Shown here: piece after piece, positions 1 through 49,025 of the stretch
Position numbering within the stretch: the stretch's first letter is position 1
Layout of the letters: each line of letters opens with the position of its first letter
Notes under the pieces: generated by a model
Databases searched by the model: none
Seen by the model: only the letters and a program-made list of their open reading frames with translations
What the model was told of the DNA's origin: nothing
NCBI RefSeq assembly: GCF_900119315.1
Contig: NZ_LT827010.1
Span: 6,572,494 to 6,636,493, forward strand
Length of the DNA: 64,000 bases
Direction of reading: 5' to 3'
Source: Actinoplanes sp. SE50/110
Lineage (GTDB): Bacteria; Actinomycetota; Actinomycetes; Mycobacteriales; Micromonosporaceae
Program-made: the position numbers and the translations under genes

Positions 1-3000
1 ACTCGGTGACGCCGGCCGGCGGCGTGACGGCCCGCCATGCGATGTCGTACAGCGACTCGTGGTGGCCGTCGCCCGCGGGGAGGGCGGTGACCGGCCGGGA
101 GACGAGCGAGCCGACGGTGAGCACCGGTTGCCCGGTCTCGTCGGCGGCCTCCAGCGCGATGGTGGCCGCGTCGCCGTCGTCGTGCCGGATCCGCACCCGC
201 AGCGTGCCGGCGCCGGTCGCGTGCACGGCCACCCGGTTCCAGCTGAACGGCAGCAGCGCCGGCCCGTCGTCGGCCAGGATGTCGGCGTGCATGGCCGCGT
301 CCAGCAGCGCGGGATGCAGGCCGTACCCGTCGTCGGTGGCCGGCAGCCGCACCTCGGCGAAGGTGTCCGCCCCGCGCCGCCAGGCCGCCCGCAGGCCCTG
401 GAAGGCGGGGCCGTAGTCGTAGCCGCGGCGCGCCATCCGCGGGTAGGCGTCGGCCACGTCGATCGGCTCGGCGCCGACCGGCGGCCAGGTCGCCAGGTCC
501 GCGGCCGGGATTCGCGGGTGGGCGGCGCCGAGCGAGCCGTCGGCGTGCAACTGCCACGGCGCGTGCTCGGCACCGGCCGGGCGGGAGTGGATCCGGATCG
601 GGCGCCGCTCGTCCGGGCCGGGCGGGCCGACGGTGACCGTGAGGTCGCGGGCCTCGGCGCCGGACAGGGTCAGCGGCGCGGCCAGGACCAGCTCATCCAG
701 GGCCGGCGAGCCGAGCCGGGTGCCGGCGGACACGGCCAGTTCGACCAGGGCGGTGCCGGGCAGCAGCACGGTGGCGTGCACCGCGTGGTCGGCGATCCAC
801 GGGTGGGCCGCGGCGGTCAGCCGGCCGGTCAGCACCGCGCCGCCGTCGGGCAGCCGCAGCAGGGCGGACAGCAACGGGTGCGCGGCCGCGGCGAGGCCGA
901 GCGCGGCCGGTTCCGGGGCGGGCCACACCTGGGCCTCGGACCAGAACCGGCGGCGCTGGAACGCGTAGGTCGGCAGCGGCACCCGGACCACATCCGAGCC
1001 GGCGTGCAGGGCCGCCCAGTCCACCGTGATCCCGGTGACGTACGCGGTGGCCAGCGCGGCCAGCAGGGTGCGCACTTCCGGCTGGTCACGCCGGCTGGCC
1101 GGGCAGGCGACCAGGTCCGGCAGCGCGGTCTCGGCGAGCGGCGACAGCACCGCGTCCGGGCCCAGCTCCAGCAGCAGCGCGGCGCCCTCGGCGGCCATCG
1201 CCCGGACCCCGTCGAGGAAGCGGACCGGTTCCCGGACGTGCCGCACCCAGTGCCCGGGCGTGTCGATCACGCCGGCCTCGGCCCGCCGGCCGGTGGTCAT
1301 CGAGACGATGCGGGTGTCCGGAACGGCGTACGACATGGTCGTGGCGATCTGCTGGAACGCGGGCAGCGCCGGGTCCATCAGCGGTGAGTGGAAGGCGTGC
1401 GAGGTGCGCAGCCGGGTGGTGCGGGGGAACCGCGCGGCGATGCCGAGCACCGTGCCGGCGTCGCCGGAGACCACCACCGCGGCCGGCCCGTTCACCGCGG
1501 CGATCCCGGTGTCCGCGGTGAGCAGCGGCGTCACCTCGTCCTCGGAGGCGGCCACGGCGACCATCGCGCCGCCGGACGGCAGCTGCTGGATCAGCCGGCC
1601 GCGGGCGGCGACCAGCCGGCAGGCGTCGGCGAGCGGCAGCACCCCGGCCAGGTGGGCGGCGCTGATCTCACCGATCGAGTGGCCGCCGAGCACGGCGGGA
1701 CGGACCCCGCACGACTCGACCAGCCGGGCCAGCGCCACCTCGAAGGCGAACAGCGCGGGCTGGGCGTATTCGGTGGTGTCGAGCAGGTCCGGCCCGATGT
1801 CCCGTAGCGGCCGGCCCAGGTGCGGGTCGAGTTCGGCGAGCACGGCGTCGTACGCGGTGGCGAAGCCGGGGAAGGCGTCGTAGAGTTCGCGGCCCATCCC
1901 GTGCCGTTGCGAGCCCTGGCCGGTGAACAGGAACCCGGCGCGCGGCGGGGCGCCGGCCGGGACGGTGCCGGTCAGCACGTCCGGGTGCGGCTCGCCGGCG
2001 GCCACCGCGTCCAGCGCGGTGACCGCCTGTGCCCGGTCGGTGGCCAGCACCACGGCCCGGCAGGCGAACGCGGTCCGGCCGGTGGCCAGCGAGTAGGCGA
2101 CGTCGGCCGGGCGCAGGTCGGCGGCGGCCCGCAGCCGCTCGGCGAGCGCGGCGGCCTGGGCGCGCAACGCCTCCGGGGTGGTCCCGGACAGGGCGAGCGG
2201 CCAGTGTCCCGACGCCGGTGCCGGGGCGGGGGCCGGCGCGTCGGGCGCCTCCTCCAGGATGACGTGGGCGTTGGTGCCGCTCAGCCCGAACGACGACACG
2301 CCGGCGCGGCGGACCCGCTCGCCGCGCGGCCAGGGCCGGTTGGCGGTGAGCAGCTCGACCGCGCCGGCGGTCCAGTCGACGTGCGGGGTGGGGTCGTCGG
2401 CGTACCGCGAGATCGGCAGTTCCTCGTGGCGCAGGGCCTGGACCATCTTGATGATCCCGCCGACCCCGGCCGCGGCCTGGGTGTGCCCGAGGTTCGACTT
2501 GAGCGAGCCGAGCAGCAGCGGCGCGCCGCCCGGCGCCCGCTCCCGGCCGTAGGTGGCGAGCAGCGCCTGCGCCTCGATCGGGTCGCCGAGTCGGGTGCCG
2601 GTGCCGTGTGCCTCGACCGCGTCGATGTCGGCCAGGGTGAGGCCGGCGTCGGCCACCGCCCGCCGGATCACCCGCTGCTGGGACCGGCCGTTCGGGGTGG
2701 TCAGGCCGCTGGACGCGCCGTCGGAGTTGACCGCGCTGCCGCGCACCACGGCCAGCACCGGGTGTCCGTTGCGGCGGGCGTCGGAGAGTCGTTCGAGCAG
2801 CAGCAGGCCGGCGCCCTCGGAGCAGCCGGTGCCGTCCGCCCGCGCCGAGAACGACTTGCACCGGCCGTCTCGGGCGAGGCCGCGCTGGGTGCTGAAGTAG
2901 ACGAACATGTCCGGGTTGGCCATCACCGTGACACCACCGGCCAGGGCCAGCGTGCAGTCGCCGGCGCGCAGCGCCTGGACCGCGGAGTGCAGCGCCACCA

Positions 3001-3595
3001 GCGAGGAGGAACAGGCCGTGTCGACGGTGACGGCCGGGCCCTCCAGCCCCAGGCAGTACGCGACCCGGCCACTGACGATGCTGCCGTCGCTGGTCCCGAA
3101 CCCGTAGTCGTGATACATCACGCCGGCCCAGACGCCGGTCGGGGTGCCGCGCAGCGAGCGCGGGTCGACGCCGGCGTTCTCGATCGCCTCCCAGGCGCAT
3201 TCGAGCAGGATCCGCTGCTGCGGATCCATGGTCAGCGCCTCGCGCGGGCTGATTCCGAAGAAGTCGGCGTCGAAGTCGGTGGCGCGGGGCAGGAAGCCGC
3301 CCTCGCGGGCGACGCTGCGGCCGGGCCGGCCCTCCTGCGGGTCGTAGACGTCGGTGGGCCAGCCGCGGTCGGACGGGAACGCCGACACCGCGTCGGTGCC
3401 GTCGGCGACCAGCTTCCACAGCTCGTCGGGGGAGGTCACGGCGCCCGGGTAGCGGCACGCCATGGAGACGATGGCGATCGGCTCGGCGGCCGCGGCCAGC
3501 GCCGCGTTCAGGCTGCCGTTCTGCTGGCGGAGGGTCTCGTTCTCGCGCATCTGCTTGCGCAGCGCGTCAACGATCTGGTCGACGGAAGTGGCCAC
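1..3595 (-). CDS. PKS-E: modular type I polyketide synthase, truncated at window edge (KS-AT-DH...)
   Basis: First 1198 residues of a modular PKS; the gene continues past the left edge. Residues 1-32 form a coiled-coil docking helix (VDQIVDALRKQM...). KS spans about 33-450 with DTACSSS, EAHGTGT and SNLGHT, so the Cys-His-His triad is complete. AT spans about 550-875 with GHSIGE and HAFH, which predicts malonyl-CoA. DH starts near 905 with HAVHATVLLP (the Gly of HxxxGxxxxP is Ala), GYDYGP and the second catalytic motif LLDAAMH. KR, ACP and any later modules are not visible. I chose the GTG at 3595: AGAAAGG lies 8 bases upstream and the docking helix starts at once. It sits 32 bp after the stop of the thioesterase-bearing PKS-D. 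That is odd, because a chain-terminating gene is normally last, so this protein probably acts earlier in assembly than its position implies. Confidence 0.93.
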   Translation of the reverse strand, partial: MATSVDQIVDALRKQMRENETLRQQNGSLNAALAAAAEPIAIVSMACRYPGAVTSPDELWKLVADGTDAVSAFPSDRGWPTDVYDPQEGRPGRSVAREGGFLPRATDFDADFFGISPREALTMDPQQRILLECAWEAIENAGVDPRSLRGTPTGVWAGVMYHDYGFGTSDGSIVSGRVAYCLGLEGPAVTVDTACSSSLVALHSAVQALRAGDCTLALAGGVTVMANPDMFVYFSTQRGLARDGRCKSFSARADGTGCSEGAGLLLLERLSDARRNGHPVLAVVRGSAVNSDGASSGLTTPNGRSQQRVIRRAVADAGLTLADIDAVEAHGTGTRLGDPIEAQALLATYGRERAPGGAPLLLGSLKSNLGHTQAAAGVGGIIKMVQALRHEELPISRYADDPTPHVDWTAGAVELLTANRPWPRGERVRRAGVSSFGLSGTNAHVILEEAPDAPAPAPAPASGHWPLALSGTTPEALRAQAAALAERLRAAADLRPADVAYSLATGRTAFACRAVVLATDRAQAVTALDAVAAGEPHPDVLTGTVPAGAPPRAGFLFTGQGSQRHGMGRELYDAFPGFATAYDAVLAELDPHLGRPLRDIGPDLLDTTEYAQPALFAFEVALARLVESCGVRPAVLGGHSIGEISAAHLAGVLPLADACRLVAARGRLIQQLPSGGAMVAVAASEDEVTPLLTADTGIAAVNGPAAVVVSGDAGTVLGIAARFPRTTRLRTSHAFHSPLMDPALPAFQQIATTMSYAVPDTRIVSMTTGRRAEAGVIDTPGHWVRHVREPVRFLDGVRAMAAEGAALLLELGPDAVLSPLAETALPDLVACPASRRDQPEVRTLLAALATAYVTGITVDWAALHAGSDVVRVPLPTYAFQRRRFWSEAQVWPAPEPAALGLAAAAHPLLSALLRLPDGGAVLTGRLTAAAHPWIADHAVHATVLLPGTALVELAVSAGTRLGSPALDELVLAAPLTLSGAEARDLTVTVGPPGPDERRPIRIHSRPAGAEHAPWQLHADGSLGAAHPRIPAADLATWPPVGAEPIDVADAYPRMARRGYDYGPAFQGLRAAWRRGADTFAEVRLPATDDGYGLHPALLDAAMHADILADDGPALLPFSWNRVAVHATGAGTLRVRIRHDDGDAATIALEAADETGQPVLTVGSLVSRPVTALPAGDGHHESLYDIAWRAVTPPAGVTE

Positions 3596-3627
3596 CGGCC
3601 GGCCTTTCTGTGAAGGAAGGGGTGCTG

Positions 3628-19278
<15,651 letters not shown>

Positions 19279-19286
19279 TACCGTTC

Positions 19287-34577
<15,291 letters not shown>

Positions 34578-34594
34578 GGTGCTGCTTCCTTAAT

Positions 34595-34630
34595 GGGTCA
34601 GGAGCCGAAGAGGGGTCAGGAGCCGAATTC
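34595..34630. repeat. 18-bp tandem duplication at the PKS-B stop codon
   Basis: GGGTCAGGAGCCGAA occurs at 34595-34609 and 34613-34627, period 18. On the minus strand it repeats Phe-Gly-Ser-stop in the same frame, so the copy after the working stop is a fossil second stop. It lies 18 bp upstream of the PKS-C start. Confidence 0.8.
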
Positions 34631-37600
34631 GGCGTCGATGAAGGCCAGCACGTCGTCGGCCGTGGCGCCGTCGAGACGCTGGTTGACGTCGTCGGCGTCG
34701 GCGGCCCCGTCGAGGCGGCCGAGCAGGGCGCGCAGCCGGGCGGCCAGCGGGCGCCGGTCCGGGTCGTCCGGGGCGGCGGCGTCCACCGCCTGTTCCAGCC
34801 GGGCCAGGTGATCCATGGCCGAGGGCGGCGCGCCGTCCGCGGCGTACAGGCCGATCAGGTGGTCGGTGAGCGCGCCCGGGGTGACGTGATCGAAGACCAG
34901 CGTGCTGGGCAGGTTGCGGCCGGTCCGCTCGTTGAGCCGGGTGCGCAGGCCGACCGCGGAGACCGAGTCGAAGCCGAGGTCGGTGAACGGCCGGTCGGTG
35001 TCGACGGCGTCCGGGTCGGCATAGCCGAGCAGGCCGGCCACCGCGGTGCGGACCAGGCGGTCGATGGCGTCGGCGCGGTCCGCGGCGGACAGCGCGGCCA
35101 GGGTGTCGACGGCGGCCGTCGGGGCGGATGGCGCCACGGCCGCTTCGGGCAGGTCGTGCAGCAGCGGCCGGGGCCGGGCCAGCGTGTAGGCGGGGCTGAA
35201 CCGGTCCCACTGGATGTCGGCGATGACCGGTTGCGGGTCGGCGCCGGCGCCGACCCGGCCGAGCGCCCGGACGGCGAGGGCGGGGTTCATCGCCGGGGCG
35301 CCGATCCGGCGCATGGCGGCGGCGATCGGGGCGTCGACCATGCCGGCGTCCCAGGAGCCCCAGCCGATCGACACGGCGGCGCCGCCGCGGGCCCGGCGGG
35401 CGGCGGCAATGCCGTCCAGGTGGGCGTTGGCGCTGCCGTAGGCGGCCTGGGCGGCGCTGCCCCAGACGGCGGAGCCGGAGGAGAACAGGATGAAAGCGTC
35501 CAGCGGGGTGTCGGCCAGCAGGGCGTCGAGGTGGACGGCGCCGGTGGTCTTGGCGCCGGCGGTGGCCGCGAACCCGGCCAGGGTGAGCTCTTCGAGCGGG
35601 GCCATCGGCTGGGCGGTACCGGCCGCGTGGACGACCGCGTCGACCGGGAACCGGTCCAGGACGGCGGCGAGCGCGTCACGGTCGGCGACGTCGCCGGCCA
35701 CGATCACCGGTTCGGCGCCGAGCGCGGTGATCTCGGCGGCCAGCTCGGTGGCTCCGTCGGCGGCCTCGCCGCGGCGGCTGACCAGCACGATCCGGTCCGC
35801 GCCGGCGGTCGCCAGCCACCGGGCGACGTGCCCGCCGAGGGCGCCGGTGCCGCCGGTGACCAGCACCGTGCCGCGCGGCTGCCAGCTGTCGCCGGTGGTG
35901 CCGGGGCTGGGCCGGGTGAGCCGGCGGGCGTAGGCGCCGTCCGGCCGCAGCGCCACCTGGTCCTCGCCGGTGGCGCCGCTGAGCACGGCGGCGAGCCGGC
36001 CGGCGGTGGCCGGGCCGAGGACCGGCGGCAGGTCGATCAGGCCGCCCCAGGTGTCCGGGCGTTCCAGGGCGAGGCCGGCGCCGAGGCCCCAGACCGCGCT
36101 CTGCCCGGCGTCCACGTCGTGCCGGTCGCCGGCCGCGACCGCGTGCTGGGTCAGGCACCACAGGGGTGCGGTGACGCCGGCGTCGCCGAGCACCTGGGCC
36201 AGGGTGACCGTGTCGGCCAGGCCGCGGCTGATCTCCGGGTGGTCGCGGTGCGCGGTGGTGTCGAGGGCGAGCAGGGAGAGCACGCCGACCGGCGCCGGCA
36301 GGGCGGCCGGGGCGGCGGCCAGCAGGGCGGCGATCGCCGGGCGGTCCAGGCCGGAGACCGGGATCGCGACGACCTCGGCGCCGTGCGCGGCCAGCGCGTC
36401 CAGGACCGTGGTGACGCGCCGGTCGGCCCAGCCGTGCAGGACGAGCCAGCGGCCGGTCAGGGCGCCCGGACCGATGTCGACCGGCGCCCACTCGACCCGG
36501 TAGTGCAGCGGGGCCAGCGGGTCGGCGGTGACCGCCGGGGTGTCCCGCCAGTACGGGCTGCGCTGGAAGCGGTAGGTGGGCAGGTCGGTCCGGGCGGCGC
36601 CGGTCCCGGCGAAGAATGCGGGCCAGTCCACCGCGGCGCCGTGGTCGTGGGCCGTGGCGAGGCCGCCGACCAGTTCGTCCGGCTCGGGACGGCCGGCTTT
36701 GAGCAGCGGCACGAAGGTGACCGCGGCCTCCGGGTCCAGGCAGCCGGGGCCCATCGCGCTGAGCACGCCGTCGGGGCCGATCTCGACGGCGATGGTGACG
36801 CCGGTGTCGTGCAGGGCGCGGACGGCGTCGGCGTAGCGGACGGGCTGCCGCAGTTGCCGCGTCCAGTAGTCGGCGGAGCGCAGGTCGTCCCCGGTGGCCG
36901 GGCGGCCGGTGAGCGTGGAGACGATCGGGATGGCCGGTACGGCGTACTCCAGCGAAGCGATCGTGGTCGAGAATTCGTCGAGGATTGGGTCCATCAGCGT
37001 GGAGTGGAAGGCGTGCGAGACCCGCAGCGCGCGGGTACGGCGGCCCCGGCCGGCGAAGACCGCGGCCACCTCCGCCACCGCATCCGCCGCACCGGAGACC
37101 ACGACCGAGGTGAGCCCGTTGACCGCGGCCAGATCGACCCGACCCAGATACGGCCCGATCTCCGCCTCCGAAGCCTCGACGACCGTCATCGCCCCACCCA
37201 CCGGCAACGCCTGCATCAACCGGCTCCGAGCCACCACCAACGCACACGCATCCGACAGCGACAACACCCCCGCCACATGCGCCGCAGCAACCTCACCGAT
37301 CGAATGACCAGCCACCGCCGCAGGCACCACACCCCACGACTCCACCAGCCGGAACAACGCCACCTCGACGGCGAACAACGCACCCTGCGCATGACCCGTC
37401 CGATCCAACGCCGCCGCGTCACCACCCCACATCACGTCCCGCAACCCCGGCACCAACCCCGCCAACACCTCATCGAACGCACCCGCGAACACCGGGAACC
37501 GCTCGTACAACCCACGACCCATCCCCAGACGCTGCGCACCCTGACCGGTGAACAGGACGGCGGTCCGGCCGCCCGGGCGGTGCCGGGCCGGCCGGCGCTC

Positions 37601-39199
37601 GCCCGCGGCGATCTCGTCGAGGCCGCGGAGCAGGCCGGCCGGGTCGGCGGCGACCACCGACGCCCGGTACGGCAGCGCCGCCCGGCCGGTGGCCACGGTG
37701 TAGGCGAGGTCGGACAGCCGGTCGTCGGGCCGGGCCCGCAGGTGCGCGGCGAGCGCGGCGGCCTGCGCCGGCAGGGCCGCCGCCGAGTGGGCCGAGACGA
37801 GCACCGGCACGCTGCCGGCGGCGGGTGGCACCCGGCCGGCGGCCGGTTCGGCCGGCGCCTCCTCCAGGATCACGTGCGCGTTGGTGCCGCTGAGCCCGAA
37901 GGCGGAGACCGCGGCCCGGCGCGGGGTGTCCCCGGCCGGCCAGGCCACCGCCTCGGTGAGCAGCCGGACGTCACCGGTGGTCCAGTCGACGTGCCCGGAG
38001 GGTTCGTCGACGTGCAGGGTCGGTGGCAGGGTTTCGTGCCGCAGCGCCTCGAGGAGCTTGATGATGCCGCCGACGCCGGCCGCGGCCTGGGTGTGCCCGA
38101 TGTTCGACTTGACCGAGCCTAGCCACAGTGGCCGCCCGTCGCGGCGCTGCCGGCCGTAGGTGGCGAGCAGCGCCTCGGCCTCGATCGGGTCGCCCAGCGT
38201 GGTGCCGGTGCCGTGCGCCTCGACCGCGTCGACCTGGTCGGCGCGCAGCCGGGCGTCGGCCAGCGCGGCCCGGATCAGCCGCTGCTGGGCCGGCCCGTTG
38301 GGGGCGGTCAGGCCGTTGCTGGCGCCGTCCGAGTTGACCGCGCTGCCGCGCACCACGGCCAGCACCGGGTGCCCGTTGCGGCGGGCGTCGCCGAGCCGTT
38401 CCAGCAGCAGCATGCCGGCGCCCTCGCCCCAGGCGGTGCCGTCGGCGGCGGCCGCGAACGACCGGCAGCGGCCGTCCGGGGAGAGTCCGCGGTCCTGGCT
38501 GAATCCGACGAACGAGGCCGGGCCGGCCATCACGGTGGCGCCGCCGACCAGGGCCAGGGAACATTCGCCGGAGCGCAGCGCCCGCACCGCCCAGTGCAGG
38601 GCGACCAGCGAGGACGAGCAGGCGGTGTCCACGGTGACCACCGGGCCGGTCAGGTCCATCAGGTAGGCGATCCGGCCGGAGGCGACGCTGGCCAGGCCGC
38701 CGGGCCCGCCGTCGGTGCTGTAGTCGTGGTAGACGACGCCGGCGAACACCCCGGTCGGGGTGCCCCGCAGCGCGGTCGGTGCGATCCCGGCCCGTTCCAC
38801 CGCCTCCCACGCGGTCTCCAGCAGCAGCCGCTGCTGCGGGTCGGTCTCCCGGGCCTCGCGCGGGCTCATCCGGAAGAAGTCGGCGTCGAAGTCGGCGGCG
38901 TCGTGCAGGAACCCGCCGGTACGGACGTAGGTCCTACCCGGCGTGCCGGGCTCCGGGTCGTACAGGGCGGCCAGGTCCCAGCCGCGGTCCATCGGGAAGT
39001 CGCTGATCGCATCGGTCCCGGCGGCCAGCAGGTCCCAGAGCCGTTCCGAGGTGTCGGCCCCGCCCGGGAACCGGCAGGCGGCCGACACGATCGCGATCGG
39101 CTCGTGGCGGCTCTGCTCGGCCTCGCGCAGCCGGCGTTTGGCGTCGTCCAGGTCGGCGACGGCCCGCCGCAGGTAGCCCCGGAGTCGGTCGTCGCTCAT
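34616..39199 (-). CDS. PKS-B: single-module type I PKS (KS-AT-KR-ACP)
   Basis: 1527 residues from the ATG at 39199. Docking helix 1-30 (MSDDRLRGYLRRAVADL); KS about 30-447 with DTACSSS; AT 547-867 with GHSIGE and HAFH (malonyl); no DH; KR structural half from about 907 and catalytic half 1107-1287 (TGGTGALG); ACP 1377-1450 (GFDSVS); then a C-terminal docking region ending DDVLAFIDAEFG. The KR lacks LDD and has a Trp in SSGSAVWGS before the catalytic Tyr (AAYGSAN), the A-type signature, so an L-configured beta-hydroxyl is predicted. Two starts are possible: an ATG at 39217 overlapping the PKS-A stop (TGATG), or the ATG at 39199 with AGGA seven bases upstream, which I prefer. Most of the AT core is a near-perfect copy of the second AT of PKS-A. 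Confidence 0.94.
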   Translation of the reverse strand: MSDDRLRGYLRRAVADLDDAKRRLREAEQSRHEPIAIVSAACRFPGGADTSERLWDLLAAGTDAISDFPMDRGWDLAALYDPEPGTPGRTYVRTGGFLHDAADFDADFFRMSPREARETDPQQRLLLETAWEAVERAGIAPTALRGTPTGVFAGVVYHDYSTDGGPGGLASVASGRIAYLMDLTGPVVTVDTACSSSLVALHWAVRALRSGECSLALVGGATVMAGPASFVGFSQDRGLSPDGRCRSFAAAADGTAWGEGAGMLLLERLGDARRNGHPVLAVVRGSAVNSDGASNGLTAPNGPAQQRLIRAALADARLRADQVDAVEAHGTGTTLGDPIEAEALLATYGRQRRDGRPLWLGSVKSNIGHTQAAAGVGGIIKLLEALRHETLPPTLHVDEPSGHVDWTTGDVRLLTEAVAWPAGDTPRRAAVSAFGLSGTNAHVILEEAPAEPAAGRVPPAAGSVPVLVSAHSAAALPAQAAALAAHLRARPDDRLSDLAYTVATGRAALPYRASVVAADPAGLLRGLDEIAAGERRPARHRPGGRTAVLFTGQGAQRLGMGRGLYERFPVFAGAFDEVLAGLVPGLRDVMWGGDAAALDRTGHAQGALFAVEVALFRLVESWGVVPAAVAGHSIGEVAAAHVAGVLSLSDACALVVARSRLMQALPVGGAMTVVEASEAEIGPYLGRVDLAAVNGLTSVVVSGAADAVAEVAAVFAGRGRRTRALRVSHAFHSTLMDPILDEFSTTIASLEYAVPAIPIVSTLTGRPATGDDLRSADYWTRQLRQPVRYADAVRALHDTGVTIAVEIGPDGVLSAMGPGCLDPEAAVTFVPLLKAGRPEPDELVGGLATAHDHGAAVDWPAFFAGTGAARTDLPTYRFQRSPYWRDTPAVTADPLAPLHYRVEWAPVDIGPGALTGRWLVLHGWADRRVTTVLDALAAHGAEVVAIPVSGLDRPAIAALLAAAPAALPAPVGVLSLLALDTTAHRDHPEISRGLADTVTLAQVLGDAGVTAPLWCLTQHAVAAGDRHDVDAGQSAVWGLGAGLALERPDTWGGLIDLPPVLGPATAGRLAAVLSGATGEDQVALRPDGAYARRLTRPSPGTTGDSWQPRGTVLVTGGTGALGGHVARWLATAGADRIVLVSRRGEAADGATELAAEITALGAEPVIVAGDVADRDALAAVLDRFPVDAVVHAAGTAQPMAPLEELTLAGFAATAGAKTTGAVHLDALLADTPLDAFILFSSGSAVWGSAAQAAYGSANAHLDGIAAARRARGGAAVSIGWGSWDAGMVDAPIAAAMRRIGAPAMNPALAVRALGRVGAGADPQPVIADIQWDRFSPAYTLARPRPLLHDLPEAAVAPSAPTAAVDTLAALSAADRADAIDRLVRTAVAGLLGYADPDAVDTDRPFTDLGFDSVSAVGLRTRLNERTGRNLPSTLVFDHVTPGALTDHLIGLYAADGAPPSAMDHLARLEQAVDAAAPDDPDRRPLAARLRALLGRLDGAADADDVNQRLDGATADDVLAFIDAEFGS
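37001..37557. repeat. AT-core duplicate, copy 1 (in PKS-B)
   Basis: This 557-bp block is almost identical to 40219-40775 in the second AT of PKS-A. By eye I see one mismatch near 37063 (CGGCCGGCG versus CGGCCCGCG). Sequence on both sides differs strongly. Confidence 0.85.
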
Positions 39200-39216
39200 C
39201 GTCTCGTCCTGTCCCA

Positions 39217-47478
<8,262 letters not shown>

Positions 47479-47586
47479 GCAGGCACGCCCTTCGATCAGC
47501 ACATCAGCAGCTTCGGTCGGTCGCAAAGTAGGGGCCGGCCGTCCGGGGCGACCACCCTTATCGGCCCCGGAAACGACCGGTCGCGA

Positions 47587-49014
47587 TCAGCGGGCGCCGG
47601 GCACCCCGACGCCCAGGTCCAGCTTGGCCAGGGGGTCCGCGAAATTGGGGTACGACCGGATCGCCTCGTCCAGCGTGAGCTGCGGCAGCCGCGGCCCGCG
47701 CATCACGGTCAGCATCAGCGGCAGCGTCATCATCGCCTTGCGTGGCGCCAGGAAGGTGGCCACCTCGTAGGTCGCCCGGGCCACGTCGGCGTTCTCCGCG
47801 GCCACCCGGTTCCAGCGCTGCACGAAACCCTTCTGCGCCTTCGCCCCGCGCAGCTTGAAGTTCGCCTCCGAGCCCGGGAACCAGCTGTCGTTGGTGGTGG
47901 CGGCCAGCCAGGACACCGAGCCCGCCTTGCCGATCGCGGTCTGCACCCGCCGGGTCAGGTCGCCGGTCAGGCCGTGCCGGCCCAGCTCGTCGCGCAGCTC
48001 CAGGGCGCCGAACGCGGCCATCGACATGCCGGTGGCGTAGTTCGGGTTCAGCGTCATCGCCGCGTCGCCGACCACCAGGAAACCCTCCGGCACCGGCAGC
48101 CGGTCGTAGTAGCGCCGCTGGTTGACCAGCCCCCGGTAGGCGCGGATCTCGGTGACCGGGCGGGCCGCCGCGAGCAGCTCGCCGATCAGCGGGTCGGCCA
48201 GCCCGCGGGCGTACTCCAGGTAGCCGGCCTCGTCGGTCGGCGGGTGCCCGCCCCGGGTGCCGATCATCGCGACGATCCAGCGGCCGTCCTCGTTCGGCAG
48301 GATGCCGCCACCCCGGCCCGGGCGCCCGGTGCCGGCGTCGGCCTGCACCAGGATCGCCGGGAAGTCGACGCCGGCCCCGGTCGGCGCCTCGTAGGTGCGC
48401 CCGGCGTAGGCGAACCCGGCGTCCTGGGTGTCCATGTGCACCCGCGGGGCGCCGAGCTCGGTCAGCCACTCGGGGGCGTGCGAGGTCCGCCCGGTCGCGT
48501 CGATCACCAGGTCGGCGGCGATGCCGAGGCCGCCGGCGCCGGCCCGGCTGCGGTCGCTGGACTCGACCCGTACGCCGGTCACCCGGGTCCGGTCGCCGAG
48601 CAGGCCGATCGCCTTGGTCGCCGGGAGCACCTCGATCCGGTCGTCGGCCAGCACCCGGGTGCGCACCATGTGGTCGAGCAGCGGCCGGCTGCAGGCCAGC
48701 ACGTAGGCCCGGCCGTCGTAGGGGCGACCCCAGCCGTTGCCGGAGACGCCGAGGAACTCGTCGCCGAACCGCCGGCGGTGCGCCCCGGCCAGGTACAGCG
48801 CGTCGCTCATGCCGGGCAGCAGCTCGTCGAGGGCGTCCACACCGCCGCCCATGAACATGTGGAAGTGGTGGCCCTGCGGGAGTCCGCGGCGCGCCTGGGG
48901 CCCGCCCGGGAACGTGTCGCTCTCCACGATGGTCACCCGGTCCACCCGCTCGGCGAGCACGCTCGCCGCGAGCATCCCGGCCATCCCGCCACCGAGCACA
49001 ACAGCCTTGGTCAT
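47587..49014 (-). CDS. FAD-dependent monooxygenase / epoxidase (MonCI/Lsd18-like)
   Basis: 475 residues from the ATG at 49014 (GAGGGGG six bases upstream; a GTG directly before it is an alternative). An N-terminal Rossmann dinucleotide motif VVLGGGMAGMLAA is followed by VTIVESD. Next comes a PQARRGLPQGHHFHMF stretch, which recalls the flavin epoxidases of polyether pathways such as MonCI and Lsd18. A second FAD motif, GDAAMTLNPNYATGMS, is near residue 320. No transmembrane segment is obvious. The gene lies between the PKS genes and the SRPBCC gene on the same strand, 11 bp after the latter, so it is very likely a tailoring enzyme acting on the polyketide. Epoxidation of one of the predicted double bonds is the obvious reaction, but hydroxylation cannot be excluded. 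I assign family membership from motif memory, not from an alignment. Confidence 0.88.
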   Translation of the reverse strand: MTKAVVLGGGMAGMLAASVLAERVDRVTIVESDTFPGGPQARRGLPQGHHFHMFMGGGVDALDELLPGMSDALYLAGAHRRRFGDEFLGVSGNGWGRPYDGRAYVLACSRPLLDHMVRTRVLADDRIEVLPATKAIGLLGDRTRVTGVRVESSDRSRAGAGGLGIAADLVIDATGRTSHAPEWLTELGAPRVHMDTQDAGFAYAGRTYEAPTGAGVDFPAILVQADAGTGRPGRGGGILPNEDGRWIVAMIGTRGGHPPTDEAGYLEYARGLADPLIGELLAAARPVTEIRAYRGLVNQRRYYDRLPVPEGFLVVGDAAMTLNPNYATGMSMAAFGALELRDELGRHGLTGDLTRRVQTAIGKAGSVSWLAATTNDSWFPGSEANFKLRGAKAQKGFVQRWNRVAAENADVARATYEVATFLAPRKAMMTLPLMLTVMRGPRLPQLTLDEAIRSYPNFADPLAKLDLGVGVPGAR

Positions 49015-49025
49015 CACGGTCCCCC

